Shown here: in pieces, positions 9,052-17,508 of the stretch | Numbering within the stretch: the first letter of the stretch is position 1 | How the letters are laid out: every line of letters begins with the position of its first letter | NCBI RefSeq assembly: GCF_016908875.1 | Contig: NZ_JAFBES010000001.1 | Span: 372,001 to 436,000 of the forward strand | Reading direction: 5' to 3' | DNA: 64,000 nt | DNA from: Bacillus ectoiniformans | GTDB taxonomy: Bacteria > Bacillota > Bacilli > Bacillales > Domibacillaceae | Made by a program: the position numbers and the translations under genes | The notes under the pieces: generated by a model | Told to the model about the DNA's origin: nothing | Database searches by the model: none | What the model saw: only the letters and a program-made list of their open reading frames with translations

Positions 9052-9762
9052 ATGAATGAAATCGGCGTGTTTTTTGCCATCGCAGGAGGATTATTATCCT
9101 TCTTCTCCCCTTGTGTGTTCCCATTGCTTCCAGCTTACGTCACCCATTTGACCGGGGGGAAAATAGAAGATTCCAAGCTTGAAGTGGATCGCAGGAAGCT
9201 GTATATGCGCTCGATCGGATTTATCATTGGCTTTAGCATTATATTCATGGCGCTTGGTGCTTCTGCAAGCTTCATAGGGAAGTTATTAATGAATTATCGA
9301 ATGCTGATTATGCAAGTGGCTGGACTGTTGATTATTATATTCGGCTTACAGATGGCTGGACTGATAAACTTTAAATTTCTAATGAAAGAGAAGAGAATTC
9401 ACTCAGAACGTCAATCGAAAAACATGTTCAGTTCTGTGTTACTTGGCATGGCGTTTGCCAGCGGCTGGTCGCCGTGTGTCGGCTTAGCGTTATCTTCCAT
9501 CTTATTATTAGCAAGCTCTTCTGATACACTATCTTATGGAGTGATGCTTTTAGGCGCCTACTCCCTTGGGATGGCCATTCCATTTTTTGTGATAACCGTT
9601 GTCATTTCCTATTCATTAAAAACGATGAAAAAGATTAATAGACACTTATCGAAGCTGGCCTTTATTAATGGAATGATCATGGTCTTTCTTGGATTTCTCG
9701 TCTTAAGCGGACAAATGCAAAAGATCAGCGCCTGGCTCTCGGCCTACAGTTTATTTCAATAA
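9052..9762 (+). CDS. ccdA: CcdA-type thiol-disulfide transporter
   Basis: 236 residues, six predicted membrane helices. The reactive cysteines lie in FFSPCVFP (Cys21) and GWSPCVGL, as in CcdA/DsbD-beta proteins, which move reducing power from cytosolic thioredoxin to extracytoplasmic thiols, for example during cytochrome c maturation. The ATG at 9052 follows AAAGGAG; the in-frame GTG at 9043 lies inside that site. It heads a rightward group with a two-component system and a membrane-anchored thioredoxin, which is its likely partner. Confidence 0.93.
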   Translation: MNEIGVFFAIAGGLLSFFSPCVFPLLPAYVTHLTGGKIEDSKLEVDRRKLYMRSIGFIIGFSIIFMALGASASFIGKLLMNYRMLIMQVAGLLIIIFGLQMAGLINFKFLMKEKRIHSERQSKNMFSSVLLGMAFASGWSPCVGLALSSILLLASSSDTLSYGVMLLGAYSLGMAIPFFVITVVISYSLKTMKKINRHLSKLAFINGMIMVFLGFLVLSGQMQKISAWLSAYSLFQ

Positions 9763-9776
9763 CAAAGGGTGATTTC

Positions 9777-10475
9777 ATGAATCAAAAAAGTCTGATTGGC
9801 AAATCAGTTTTAGTGGTAGAAGATGATCCGAAAATCCGCCAGCTATTAACTATTTATTTAACGAAAGACGGCTATGAAGTCATCGAGGCGGTGGATGGAT
9901 TGGATGCAAAAGAAAAAATCGAAGCGCATGATCCATGTATTTTAATCCTCGACCTTATGCTCCCGAAAATCAGCGGTGAAGAAATATGCCGCTGGGTTCG
10001 GGAAGATCAGAAAAGCATGATGCCCATTATTATGCTGACAGCGAAAGTATCGGAGAAGCAACGAATTGAAGGGTTTAAATTGGGAGCTGATGACTATGTG
10101 GTGAAGCCTTTTAGCCCTGCGGAATTGATGGTGCGAATTGAAGCGGTATTAAGAAGAACGGCCAGTCGCTGCGGAAAACTTAGCTTCACCGGCTTTACGA
10201 TTAAACCAGCAAAGGGAGAAGCTTGGATCAATGGCGAACAGCTGCAATTAACCCTGTTTGAATTCAAACTTTTACATACATTCATGCAGCACCCTGACCA
10301 AGTCTTATCCAGAGAACAAATCTTAAACTTTGTGTATGAGAATAATGAGCGGGCTGTTTCTGATAGAACGATCGATGTTCACATTAAGCATTTAAGAGAA
10401 AAAATCAGAGAGAAAACGACAAAAGACTATATTCAAACTGTAAGAGGAATGGGGTATAAATTTGTGGGGGCATAA
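9777..10475 (+). CDS. OmpR-family response regulator
   Basis: 232 residues. A receiver domain (about 10-125) with acidic pair EDD, phospho-acceptor Asp59 (LILDLMLP) and the MLTAK switch, then an OmpR/PhoB winged helix (about 135-230) ending RGMGYKFV. It overlaps the kinase gene by 14 bases and lies between ccdA and a TlpA-like gene, so it probably controls thiol/redox functions, comparable in context to ResD. No target site was identified. Confidence 0.93.
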   Translation: MNQKSLIGKSVLVVEDDPKIRQLLTIYLTKDGYEVIEAVDGLDAKEKIEAHDPCILILDLMLPKISGEEICRWVREDQKSMMPIIMLTAKVSEKQRIEGFKLGADDYVVKPFSPAELMVRIEAVLRRTASRCGKLSFTGFTIKPAKGEAWINGEQLQLTLFEFKLLHTFMQHPDQVLSREQILNFVYENNERAVSDRTIDVHIKHLREKIREKTTKDYIQTVRGMGYKFVGA

Positions 10476-11514
10476 TTCTAAGCTATTAGCTAAATTAGTC
10501 ATCTTAAATAGTCTAGTCATTCTTTTTGTTATCCTTCTAGCAGGCTTGTCGGTCAAAGACTATGCCTGCTTTTTAGTGAATTCAGAGCAAGTAACAGGCC
10601 AGCTTCTTGTCTCCTCTTTAAATGGATTCCTTTTTAAAATCAGCATTGTGGCTTTTCTTATAGTCGGACTGTTTCACTACTTCACCGTCAAAAAAATCCT
10701 GCGTCCGATTAAACAATTATCGGAGGCCGCCAAAAAAATGAAAGAAGGCCACCCCCCCGAAAAGGTTGATTCATCCGCATCCGGAGAATTGCAAGAGCTG
10801 ATCGACAACTTTAACTCGATGGCAGAAACCATTTATTCGGTCCAGGAGCAGCGAGAAGAAATGCTGAAAGACATCGCTCATGAGCTTCGGACACCTTTGA
10901 CCAATATTAATGGCTACTTGGAAGGACTGCAAAACGAAGTGATCGACGGAGACCCTGAGCTGTTTGGGTCATTGCTTGAAGAATCGAGACGAATTACAAG
11001 AATTGTAGAGCTTCTTACAGAACTGAACTCTTGGAGCCACGGAACCTACTTTTTCGAGAAACAATTTGACTCAGTAGAAGTCGATAAAGTGATGACAGAG
11101 ACTTTTACTGCTTTTAAATGGAAGCTTGAAAATCTGTCAGCTATTCAAATGAACTTAGAACCAGCTGAGATATTGGGAAATGCGGACGGTCTCAGACAGG
11201 TGTTCACAAATTTAATTCAAAACTTTTTAGATTACCGGACCCAGGGAGACTTGACGGTGACTGGAAAAAAAACCGAGACACATTACGTGATTTCATTTAC
11301 CCATCACGGACAATACATCGATCCCGAAAAAAAAGACCTGATTTTTGAACGGTTTTATCGTGTGGATGAAGCAAGAAGTACGAAGTCGGACGGGGCTGGC
11401 CTAGGCTTGGCTATCGCTAAAAGCATCATTTCCGCTCATAAAGGTACAATCGGTTTAACGACCGACGGCACAGAGCATCACTTTCAGATTGAATTCCCTC
11501 TGCATCAGGCGTAA
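10462..11514 (+). CDS. membrane sensor histidine kinase
   Basis: About 350 residues: membrane helices at about 11-29 and 55-75 with a short outside loop, HAMP (about 75-125), HisKA with HELRTPLTNINGYL (His140), and an ATPase domain with N box NLIQNF and G boxes DGAGLGLAIAKS. The start is probably TTG at 10462, overlapping the regulator gene; no ATG lies near the first helix. The overlap shows a cognate pair. The small sensor loop, which contains one Cys (ACF), could sense membrane or thiol state; this is inference. Confidence 0.9.
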   Translation: MWGHNSKLLAKLVILNSLVILFVILLAGLSVKDYACFLVNSEQVTGQLLVSSLNGFLFKISIVAFLIVGLFHYFTVKKILRPIKQLSEAAKKMKEGHPPEKVDSSASGELQELIDNFNSMAETIYSVQEQREEMLKDIAHELRTPLTNINGYLEGLQNEVIDGDPELFGSLLEESRRITRIVELLTELNSWSHGTYFFEKQFDSVEVDKVMTETFTAFKWKLENLSAIQMNLEPAEILGNADGLRQVFTNLIQNFLDYRTQGDLTVTGKKTETHYVISFTHHGQYIDPEKKDLIFERFYRVDEARSTKSDGAGLGLAIAKSIISAHKGTIGLTTDGTEHHFQIEFPLHQA

Positions 11515-11599
11515 CTGCACGAATTTAATCATTCCTTAACAAAGCGGCTTCATACTCTTGTTACACACAGCTATAACAAGATAAAGGAGAATCAAAGCT

Positions 11600-12181
11600 A
11601 TGAAGAAATCATATGTAGGAATCGCTGTCATCGTTTTGGCCATTGCTATTGTGGCCGTTAACTTTTGGAAAACGAGCGAGAAGGAGGAGCAAACGGAATC
11701 AGCCGTCCAAGATTCCTCTGCGACTGAGGAAGTATCCAATGCAGAGCCCGCAGGAGTTCAAGAAGGCAAACCAGCTCCTGACTTTGAGTTAACGACGTTA
11801 AGCGGAGACAAAGTGAAGTTATCTGATTATCAAGGAAAAAAAGTAATTTTAAACTTCTGGGCAACCTGGTGTCCGCCTTGTAAAGCTGAAATGCCGCATA
11901 TGCAAAGCTTTTATGAAAAAAATAAAGATCAAGGAATCGAAGTACTGGCTGTCAATTTAACGAATGCAGATAAAGGGCGTCAAAACATCCAAGAATTTGT
12001 CAGTGATTACGGACTTTCTTTCCCCATTCCTTTAGATGAACAAGGCTCTATCGGCGCTCATTACCAGACCTACACCATCCCAACAAGCTACATCATTGAT
12101 ACAAAAGGTGTCATCGCAAATAAAATTGTCGGTCCGATGGATGAAGGCATGATGGAGGATTTAGTGAACAGTATAAATTAA
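11600..12181 (+). CDS. membrane-anchored TlpA/ResA-like thioredoxin
   Basis: 193 residues. One N-terminal membrane anchor (about 5-22), an acidic linker, then an AhpC/TlpA fold with WATWCPPCKAE (Cys91, Cys94) and the cis-proline region YTIPTSYIID. Such proteins reduce disulfides outside the membrane, for example in apocytochrome c, using electrons from CcdA, which is encoded in the same group. ATG follows AAAGGAG at good spacing. Confidence 0.92.
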   Translation: MKKSYVGIAVIVLAIAIVAVNFWKTSEKEEQTESAVQDSSATEEVSNAEPAGVQEGKPAPDFELTTLSGDKVKLSDYQGKKVILNFWATWCPPCKAEMPHMQSFYEKNKDQGIEVLAVNLTNADKGRQNIQEFVSDYGLSFPIPLDEQGSIGAHYQTYTIPTSYIIDTKGVIANKIVGPMDEGMMEDLVNSIN

Positions 12182-12183
12182 CG

Positions 12184-12222
12184 AAAAAGAGATGTGCCAC
12201 GAGTGCACATCTCTTTCTTTTC
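12184..12222. terminator. bidirectional terminator between convergent genes
   Basis: A perfect 12-base stem (AAAGAGATGTGC with GCACATCTCTTT) with a 7-base loop, A-rich on the left and T-rich on the right, separates the TlpA-like gene from the convergent TauE gene. Confidence 0.9.
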
Positions 12223-12999
12223 TTACAGAATATCCATCCAAATCTTAATTGCTGTCGCCAAAATTAAGACAGCCAGCACCACTTGAAGGATTTTTGTATT
12301 GATTTTCTTTCCGGCCATCGCGCCAAGCGGAGCTGCGATTAAGCTTGCCACAACCATAATAAATGCCGGGAAATAATCCACTTGCCCCGTGGCGATCTTA
12401 CCGATGGTCGCACCAATTGATGAAATAAAGGTAATAGCCAGTGAAGAAGCGATCGTCATGCGCGTAGGAATCTTCAAGATAACGAGCATGATCGGCACTA
12501 ATAGGAACGCCCCTGCCGCACCAACAATTCCAGCACCAATACCGACAACTAGGGCGAAACCGGCTGCAAGCCATTTATTAAATGTCACTTGATCGAGTGG
12601 AATGTCATCAATACCTTTTTTCGGAATAAACATCATAACAGCTGCAATCAGGGCTAAGATGCCATAAATGATATTGATGGTGTCTTCACTCATTGATTTA
12701 GATCCAAATCCGCCAATGAAACTTCCGATTAAAATACTTACACCCATGTAAATAATTAATGTTTTATTTAAATATCCACCTTTACGATACGCCCAGACAC
12801 CGCCGATCGTCGCAAAGAATACTTGAATGGCACTGATTCCGGCCACTTCATGAGCGGTAAAAGCCGTTAACCCAAACAATGGCGGGATATATAAGAGCAT
12901 CGGGTATTTAATGATTGAACCGCCAATCCCAAGCATGCCTGAAATATAAGATCCAACAAAACCAATTAAAAATATTGTAATAATAAAGCCTAATTCCAT
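12223..12999 (-). CDS. TauE/SafE-family membrane permease (probable sulfite/sulfur anion exporter)
   Basis: 258 residues, about eight hydrophobic helices, with the repeat-related [13 protein letters not shown] and [15 protein letters not shown] segments of the TauE/SafE (DUF81) family. Members export or import sulfite, sulfoacetate or related anions. A CstR-like operator (13072-13087) lies upstream, and the neighbours are sulfurtransferases, so export of sulfite or another product of persulfide detoxification is the likely role. ATG follows GGGAGG. Confidence 0.88.
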   Translation of the reverse strand: MELGFIITIFLIGFVGSYISGMLGIGGSIIKYPMLLYIPPLFGLTAFTAHEVAGISAIQVFFATIGGVWAYRKGGYLNKTLIIYMGVSILIGSFIGGFGSKSMSEDTINIIYGILALIAAVMMFIPKKGIDDIPLDQVTFNKWLAAGFALVVGIGAGIVGAAGAFLLVPIMLVILKIPTRMTIASSLAITFISSIGATIGKIATGQVDYFPAFIMVVASLIAAPLGAMAGKKINTKILQVVLAVLILATAIKIWMDIL

Positions 13000-13071
13000 G
13001 GTATTGCCTCCCTTTTGTAAAAAACTCTTTTCTCTTTATGCCAATTCAAATCACACAGAGGCATTGTAATA

Positions 13072-13087
13072 GTACCCTATATGGTAT
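13072..13087. promoter_or_regulatory. CstR-type operator upstream of TauE gene
   Basis: GTACCCTATATGGTAT fits the pattern ATACC-N6-GGTAT with one mismatch. It is one of five copies placed before the sulfur genes of this window. Confidence 0.7.
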
Positions 13088-13174
13088 AGTTTATTCCAAA
13101 AAAATTTAAATATATTCTTTTTCATAAATTGAACCATAAGCAGAACTTCCCGCTTATGGTTCAATGCATGTAAA

Positions 13175-13570
13175 TTAGAATGTCAGCGTAACATCCGCAT
13201 CGTTGGCAAAGTCTAGGAATGTAACCGCTCCGCCTACTTCAATTCCCTCAACGAAAGCCTCTTTACCAAGTCCCATGACATCCATCGTCATTTGACAGCC
13301 AATGAAACGAACGCCCATTTCTTGTGCCATTTCCACTAATTCAGGAATACCAGGTACATTTGCATTCGCAAATCCTTCTGCAAAATGCTCTTTTCCTGCT
13401 GGCATTGGAAGCTGTTTATGAGCTTCTTTATGAATTAAGTTTAATCCCTCGAATGTAAAGAAAATCGCTACTTCTTGTTCAGTCGCCGCTGCTGCTGTTG
13501 CGATATTAAATACTTTATAGGCATCAAACATTCCACCGTTACTTGCGATAATGGCTACTTTTTTTGTCAT
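13175..13570 (-). CDS. DsrE/DsrF-like sulfur-transfer protein
   Basis: 131 residues with a DsrE/DsrF/DrsH-like fold: VAIIASNGGMFDAYKVFN at the N-terminus and a single conserved cysteine in FIGCQMTMDVMG (Cys92). Such proteins carry persulfide sulfur on the cysteine and pass it between rhodaneses and acceptors. It is the last gene of a leftward sulfur operon (DsrE, rhodanese, rhodanese, glutaredoxin, DsrE) and is preceded by GGAGG. Its partner at 14666 has the same core motif. Confidence 0.88.
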   Translation of the reverse strand: MTKKVAIIASNGGMFDAYKVFNIATAAAATEQEVAIFFTFEGLNLIHKEAHKQLPMPAGKEHFAEGFANANVPGIPELVEMAQEMGVRFIGCQMTMDVMGLGKEAFVEGIEVGGAVTFLDFANDADVTLTF

Positions 13571-13622
13571 GATTATTTCCTCCTCATGTTTACGTGTAAT
13601 TACTAATTCGCTGCTGTCTTAC

Positions 13623-13853
13623 TTACTTCATCGCGCTCATAATGCTTGCCGGATCGTACCCGATGACCCACTTCCCGTTAACCTCGGTTTGCGGAACCCC
13701 CATTTGTCCCGTCGTATTAACAAGCTTCTGCATCAGCCCAGGATCTCTTTCCACATTCACTTCTTTATATGGAAGTCCTTGTTCTGATAAATAGTTTTTT
13801 AGCATCACACAATAAGGACATCTTGTTGTAGTGTAAACAGTAATTGAATTCAT
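13623..13853 (-). CDS. glutaredoxin-like thiol oxidoreductase
   Basis: 76 residues, MNSITVYTTTRCPYCVMLKN, with active site CPYC (Cys12, Cys15) and the GVPQTEVNG cis-proline region: a monocysteine- or dithiol-type glutaredoxin/NrdH fold. The ATG at 13853 is preceded by AGGAG; the longer frame to 13889 lacks a site. It has its own CstR-like operator directly upstream (13899-13914), so it may be expressed both from the long operon and from a local promoter. Probable role: reduction of protein or bacillithiol persulfides. Confidence 0.9.
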   Translation of the reverse strand: MNSITVYTTTRCPYCVMLKNYLSEQGLPYKEVNVERDPGLMQKLVNTTGQMGVPQTEVNGKWVIGYDPASIMSAMK

Positions 13854-13898
13854 ATTCAACACTCCTATACTCTCCATATTCGTTTTCATTATTCTTAT

Positions 13899-13914
13899 AT
13901 ACCTACACAGGTAT
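13899..13914. promoter_or_regulatory. CstR-type operator upstream of glutaredoxin gene
   Basis: ATACCTACACAGGTAT matches ATACC-N6-GGTAT exactly. It lies in the 78-base gap between the glutaredoxin start and the end of the upstream rhodanese gene, which suggests an internal promoter. Confidence 0.75.
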
Positions 13915-13931
13915 TATTTTAAACAAATTTT

Positions 13932-14228
13932 TTATTCAACATCTCCTGTATAGCTCATCATGCCGCCATCCATATTAATAACTTTAAAGCCATGACCCTC
14001 TAAAAACTGAGAAGCCTGACCGCTTCGGCCGCCAGAACGGCATACCATAACATATTCTTTTGATTTATCTAATTCATGCATGCGAAATTCTAACAAACCT
14101 AGAGGAATATTCACCGCTCCAGGAATCTTTCCTTGTGCAACTTCAGCTGCTTCACGTACATCAATAATGTTTACATCTTTTTGGTCTATCACTAATGCTT
14201 CTACTTCTTGTGCTGACAGATGCTTCAA
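13932..14228 (-). CDS. single-domain rhodanese
   Basis: 98 residues with rhodanese motifs IIDVREAAE and the active loop CRSGGRS (Cys63). It moves sulfane sulfur from persulfides to thiols or sulfite. The start is TTG at 14228, seven bases after AGGAGG. It lies in the CstR-regulated set beside a second, membrane-anchored rhodanese. Confidence 0.92.
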   Translation of the reverse strand: MKHLSAQEVEALVIDQKDVNIIDVREAAEVAQGKIPGAVNIPLGLLEFRMHELDKSKEYVMVCRSGGRSGQASQFLEGHGFKVINMDGGMMSYTGDVE

Positions 14229-14254
14229 AATAATTCCTCCTCGAGATTTAAATT

Positions 14255-14611
14255 TTAGTAGGCGCTCATGCCGCCTTTGACATTTGTGACCTTTTTAAAG
14301 CCCTGTTTCGTTAAGATCTTCGTTGCTTTATTACTTCTCATTCCGCTTTGGCAAATCACTACCACTTCTTTGTCTTTCGAAAGCTGGCTTGATTTTTGCG
14401 GCAGCTGATTTAAAGGGATGTTTTTAAACCCTTGAATGTGGTTCGCTTTAAACTCACCTGGTGTGCGAACGTCCACGTACTGTTTATTACTATCCCGTAA
14501 TTCATTTTTTAAACCTGATGGGGTAATTTGTCTAACCCCTTTTGTCGGCATCATACGCTGGATGAACAGGAAGGCAATCAATGCCAGAAGTATATAGTTT
14601 AAGTAATCCAT
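14255..14611 (-). CDS. membrane-anchored rhodanese
   Basis: 118 residues: an N-terminal membrane helix (about 4-19) followed by a rhodanese domain with YVDVRTPGEF and active loop CQSGMRS (Cys87). The helix would hold sulfur transfer at the membrane. ATG follows GGGAG. Neighbours are a soluble rhodanese and a DsrE-like protein, all in one direction. Confidence 0.92.
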   Translation of the reverse strand: MDYLNYILLALIAFLFIQRMMPTKGVRQITPSGLKNELRDSNKQYVDVRTPGEFKANHIQGFKNIPLNQLPQKSSQLSKDKEVVVICQSGMRSNKATKILTKQGFKKVTNVKGGMSAY

Positions 14612-14665
14612 TTATATCTCCCTTCTATTATGAACAGGGGAAAAGCTCCCCTGCAAATGTTAAAA

Positions 14666-15145
14666 TTAAATAAATAGATTCACATGTCCGTCTTCAGCAT
14701 CTGCTAAGTAAGCAGCAACACCTGCATATTCAATGCCTTCTAATAATTCTTCTTTATGAAGACCTAATAAGTCCATTGTCATTGTACAAGCCACTAACTT
14801 AACTTCTTGTTCCTGTGCCATTGAAATTAGATCTGGAAGCGGCATTGCATTGTGTTTCTTCATAATGTCTTTAATTAGCTTTGGACCCATTCCTGCAAAG
14901 TTCATGTTAGAAAGACCCATTTTGTCTGCGCCTCTTGGCATCATCTTCCCGAACATTTTTTCCATAAAGCCTTTTTTCACTTCCACATGCTCATCCTTAC
15001 GCAAAGCGTTTAATCCCCAGAATGTATGGAAGATCGTTACTTCATGGTCGTAAGCTGCTGCTCCATTGGCAATGATGTATGCTGCCATTGCTTTATCATA
15101 GTCCCCGCTAAATAGTACGATCGTTGTTTTTTTCTTGTTATTCAT
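14666..15145 (-). CDS. DsrE/DsrF-like protein with methionine-rich insertion
   Basis: 159 residues, DsrE-like fold with FSGDYDKAMAAYIIANGAAA, FWGLNALRKD and the single cysteine in VACTMTMDLLG (Cys120). Between about residues 58 and 93 there is a Met-rich insertion (MEKMFGKMMP and a further Met-rich stretch) absent from the shorter paralogue at 13175. It is the first gene of the leftward operon, right behind the operator at 15220. Persulfide carrier is the likely role. Confidence 0.88.
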   Translation of the reverse strand: MNNKKKTTIVLFSGDYDKAMAAYIIANGAAAYDHEVTIFHTFWGLNALRKDEHVEVKKGFMEKMFGKMMPRGADKMGLSNMNFAGMGPKLIKDIMKKHNAMPLPDLISMAQEQEVKLVACTMTMDLLGLHKEELLEGIEYAGVAAYLADAEDGHVNLFI

Positions 15146-15219
15146 AATATCCTCCTTGAGAAATTCAATATATTTTTAGTAAGTAAAATGTCTGTTTACT
15201 GTTTAATTTGACACCATAT

Positions 15220-15235
15220 ATACCTATAAGGGTAT
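15220..15235. promoter_or_regulatory. CstR-type operator upstream of DsrE-rhodanese operon
   Basis: ATACCTATAAGGGTAT, an exact ATACC-N6-GGTAT palindrome pattern and the exact reverse complement of the site at 15617. It lies 75 bases before the first gene of the operon and just downstream of the regulator gene. Confidence 0.8.
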
Positions 15236-15270
15236 ATTAGCGAATAAAAAAAATAATGTCAACCGCAAAT

Positions 15271-15531
15271 TTACCGGCTCTTCACTAATAAACTTACAGC
15301 TTCTTTAATCAATTCGTCTGTTTGTTCAGGAGATTGATCCGCCTCTAGCACACAGTCCACTAAATTAGAACTTACGACTACACCGACTGTTCTGTCCATT
15401 GCTGAGCGAACAGCTGACATTTGCGTGATGACCTGCTTGCAATCCTTGCCTTCCTCCATCATCTTCAAAATGCCTCGAAGCTGACCTTCCATCCGCTTCA
15501 CTCTGTTTTTAATTTGGTCAGTATATTCCAT
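15271..15531 (-). CDS. cstR: CstR-type persulfide-sensing repressor (CsoR family)
   Basis: 86 residues of the CsoR/RcnR (DUF156) family: helical, with IKNRVKRMEGQLRGILKMM. It has Cys31 and Cys60, the pair that forms the sensing di- or polysulfide in CstR, and Asn56 where copper-binding CsoR has its His ligand. It should therefore sense reactive sulfur, not Cu(I). Its neighbours are all sulfane-sulfur enzymes. A cognate operator lies 86 bases upstream of its start (15617), so it is likely autoregulated. Confidence 0.9.
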   Translation of the reverse strand: MEYTDQIKNRVKRMEGQLRGILKMMEEGKDCKQVITQMSAVRSAMDRTVGVVVSSNLVDCVLEADQSPEQTDELIKEAVSLLVKSR

Positions 15532-15616
15532 ATTAGATGCTTCCTTTCTCTAAATTGTTCTTACCTATTTAATCGTTCATTATTATCATATAGCCATTGC
15601 TTACAAGGAATACATT

Positions 15617-15632
15617 ATACCCTTATAGGTAT
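15617..15632. promoter_or_regulatory. CstR-type operator upstream of cstR
   Basis: ATACCCTTATAGGTAT, exact ATACC-N6-GGTAT, identical (inverted) to the 15220 site. It lies in the divergent gap between cstR and the CoA-disulfide reductase gene. Confidence 0.8.
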
Positions 15633-15715
15633 ATTGTCAACAGCAAGTTAGCCATTTCATTTTTTTCACGAGTTTGTGATATTTATCACTAAAAAAAATG
15701 AAAGAACCTGTTAAT

Positions 15716-15731
15716 ATACGTGTATGGGTAT
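15716..15731. promoter_or_regulatory. CstR-type operator upstream of CoA-disulfide reductase-rhodanese gene
   Basis: ATACGTGTATGGGTAT matches ATACC-N6-GGTAT with one mismatch. It lies 27 bases before the start codon, where a repressor would block promoter escape. Confidence 0.72.
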
Positions 15732-15757
15732 ACAAATTACTTTTTGAGGAGTGACTG

Positions 15758-17431
15758 ATGATGAGTAAAAAAATAGTAATTATTGGTGGAGTTGCTGGAG
15801 GTGCCACAACAGCAGCCCGGTTGAGAAGATTAGATGAACAGTCAACGATCGTGATGTTTGAAAGAGGCGAATATATCTCCTTCGCTAACTGCGGACTTCC
15901 CTATTATATAGGAGAAACCATTCAAGACCGCAGCAAGCTTTTAGTGCAAACGGTAGAAGGAATGAGCAAGCGATTTAACTTAGATATTCGCAATTTAAGT
16001 GAAGTGACAAAGATCAACCGCGAGAAGAAAACAGTCACTGTAACGAATCTTCAAACAGATGAAGTGTATGAAGAAAGCTATGATGTATTAGTGTTATCAC
16101 CCGGAGCAAAACCAATTGTTCCTCCAATTCCAGGCCTTTCAGAAGCAGATAATGTATACACGCTTCGAAATATTCCAGATACAGATAAGATTAAACAGCA
16201 TGTCGACCATCATTCTCCAAAAGAAGCAGTGGTAATTGGGGGCGGATTTATCGGTCTTGAAATGGCGGAAAACCTGGCGGATCGCGGCGTTCGTGTTACC
16301 TTAGTGGAGATGGCCAACCAAGTTATGGCGCCGCTAGATATTGAAATGGCTGCGATCGTTCATGCTCATTTAAGAAAAAAAGGCGTAAACTTGATCTTAG
16401 AAGATGGCGTGAAATCATTTGAAGACAATGGACGCAAAGTATGTCTCTCTAGCGGAAAAGAAATAAAAACGGATTTAGTCATCATGTCTATCGGTGTTAA
16501 GCCTGAAAATACATTAGCCGTTGATGCTGGTTTAGAAGTTGGAGAGCGCGGCGGCATTTTAGTTAACCAATTCATGCAGACGAACGATCCGGACATCTAT
16601 GCACTTGGGGACGCAATTGAAGTCACTGACTACACGAATGGCCACGGCGCCATGATTCCGCTAGCCGGACCTGCTAACCGCCAAGGACGCATTGTGGCTA
16701 ACAATATTTATGGCAAGAAAGAAGCCTACAAAGGAACACTGGGCACTGGTATTGCGAAGGTATTCGACTTAACTGTTGCGACTACAGGCAATAACGAAAA
16801 GATGCTTAAACGTGTTGGCATGGAGTACAAAGTGGTTCACATTCATCCTGGCTCTCACGCCGGCTACTATCCTGGTGCTGCGCCGATTGCGTTAAAACTC
16901 ATTTTTGATGAAAAAACAGGGAAAATCCTTGGTGCGCAAGGAGTGGGAACTGACGGTGTCGATAAACGAATTGATGTCATTGCAACAGCGATCAAAGGCG
17001 GATTAACTATTTTCGACCTAACAGAACTTGAATTAGCCTATGCTCCACCTTTCTCTTCTGCGAAAGATCCTGTCAACATGGCTGGATATGTGGCGGCAAA
17101 CATGGTTGAAGAAGACATTCAAACCGTTCAATGGCATGAAATTGATGAGATTGTTGAAAAAGGCGGCTTTCTGATCGACGTCCGAAACCCGAAAGAAAGA
17201 GATCAAGGTGTCATTAAGGGGTCTGTTAATATTCCTCTAGATGAACTTCGCGACCGCTTGGAAGAATTGCCGAAAGATCAACCAATTTATGTCCATTGCC
17301 AAGTGGGACTCAGAGGATATTTAGCCACACGTATTTTGAAAGGACATGGCTTTGTAGCGATAAGCTTAGATGGCGGATGGAAAACATATTCCGTGGTATT
17401 CCAAGATCAAGCTGAAAAAATTCATCAATAG
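15758..17431 (+). CDS. CoA-disulfide (persulfide) reductase with C-terminal rhodanese
   Basis: 557 residues. An FAD/NAD(P)H pyridine nucleotide-disulfide oxidoreductase (about 1-450: IIGGVAGGATTAARLRR, catalytic Cys45 in FANCGLPYYIG, ALGDAIEV) is fused to a rhodanese domain (about 465-550, active Cys514 in HCQVGLRG). This is the CoADR-RHD/Npsr architecture, which reduces CoA disulfide, CoA persulfide or polysulfide. Start ATG 15758 follows GAGGAG; ATG 15761 is an alternative. It stands divergent from cstR with its own operator. Confidence 0.95.
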   Translation: MMSKKIVIIGGVAGGATTAARLRRLDEQSTIVMFERGEYISFANCGLPYYIGETIQDRSKLLVQTVEGMSKRFNLDIRNLSEVTKINREKKTVTVTNLQTDEVYEESYDVLVLSPGAKPIVPPIPGLSEADNVYTLRNIPDTDKIKQHVDHHSPKEAVVIGGGFIGLEMAENLADRGVRVTLVEMANQVMAPLDIEMAAIVHAHLRKKGVNLILEDGVKSFEDNGRKVCLSSGKEIKTDLVIMSIGVKPENTLAVDAGLEVGERGGILVNQFMQTNDPDIYALGDAIEVTDYTNGHGAMIPLAGPANRQGRIVANNIYGKKEAYKGTLGTGIAKVFDLTVATTGNNEKMLKRVGMEYKVVHIHPGSHAGYYPGAAPIALKLIFDEKTGKILGAQGVGTDGVDKRIDVIATAIKGGLTIFDLTELELAYAPPFSSAKDPVNMAGYVAANMVEEDIQTVQWHEIDEIVEKGGFLIDVRNPKERDQGVIKGSVNIPLDELRDRLEELPKDQPIYVHCQVGLRGYLATRILKGHGFVAISLDGGWKTYSVVFQDQAEKIHQ

Positions 17432-17442
17432 TTACATGTGAA

Positions 17443-17473
17443 AAGACCCTTTCATTTTGGAAGGGTCTCTTCT
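17443..17473 (+). terminator. terminator after CoADR-rhodanese gene
   Basis: AAGACCCTTTC pairs with GGAAGGGTCTCTT around a short ATTTT loop and is followed by a T-rich run. Confidence 0.75.
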
Positions 17474-17508
17474 ATTTCTCACTATTAACTTGCGATCAGC
17501 TTACAGCA

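Noticed and set aside
15271-15531. Copper-sensing CsoR
   Set aside because: The His ligand between the two cysteines is Asn56, and all neighbours are sulfur-transfer genes; CstR fits better.
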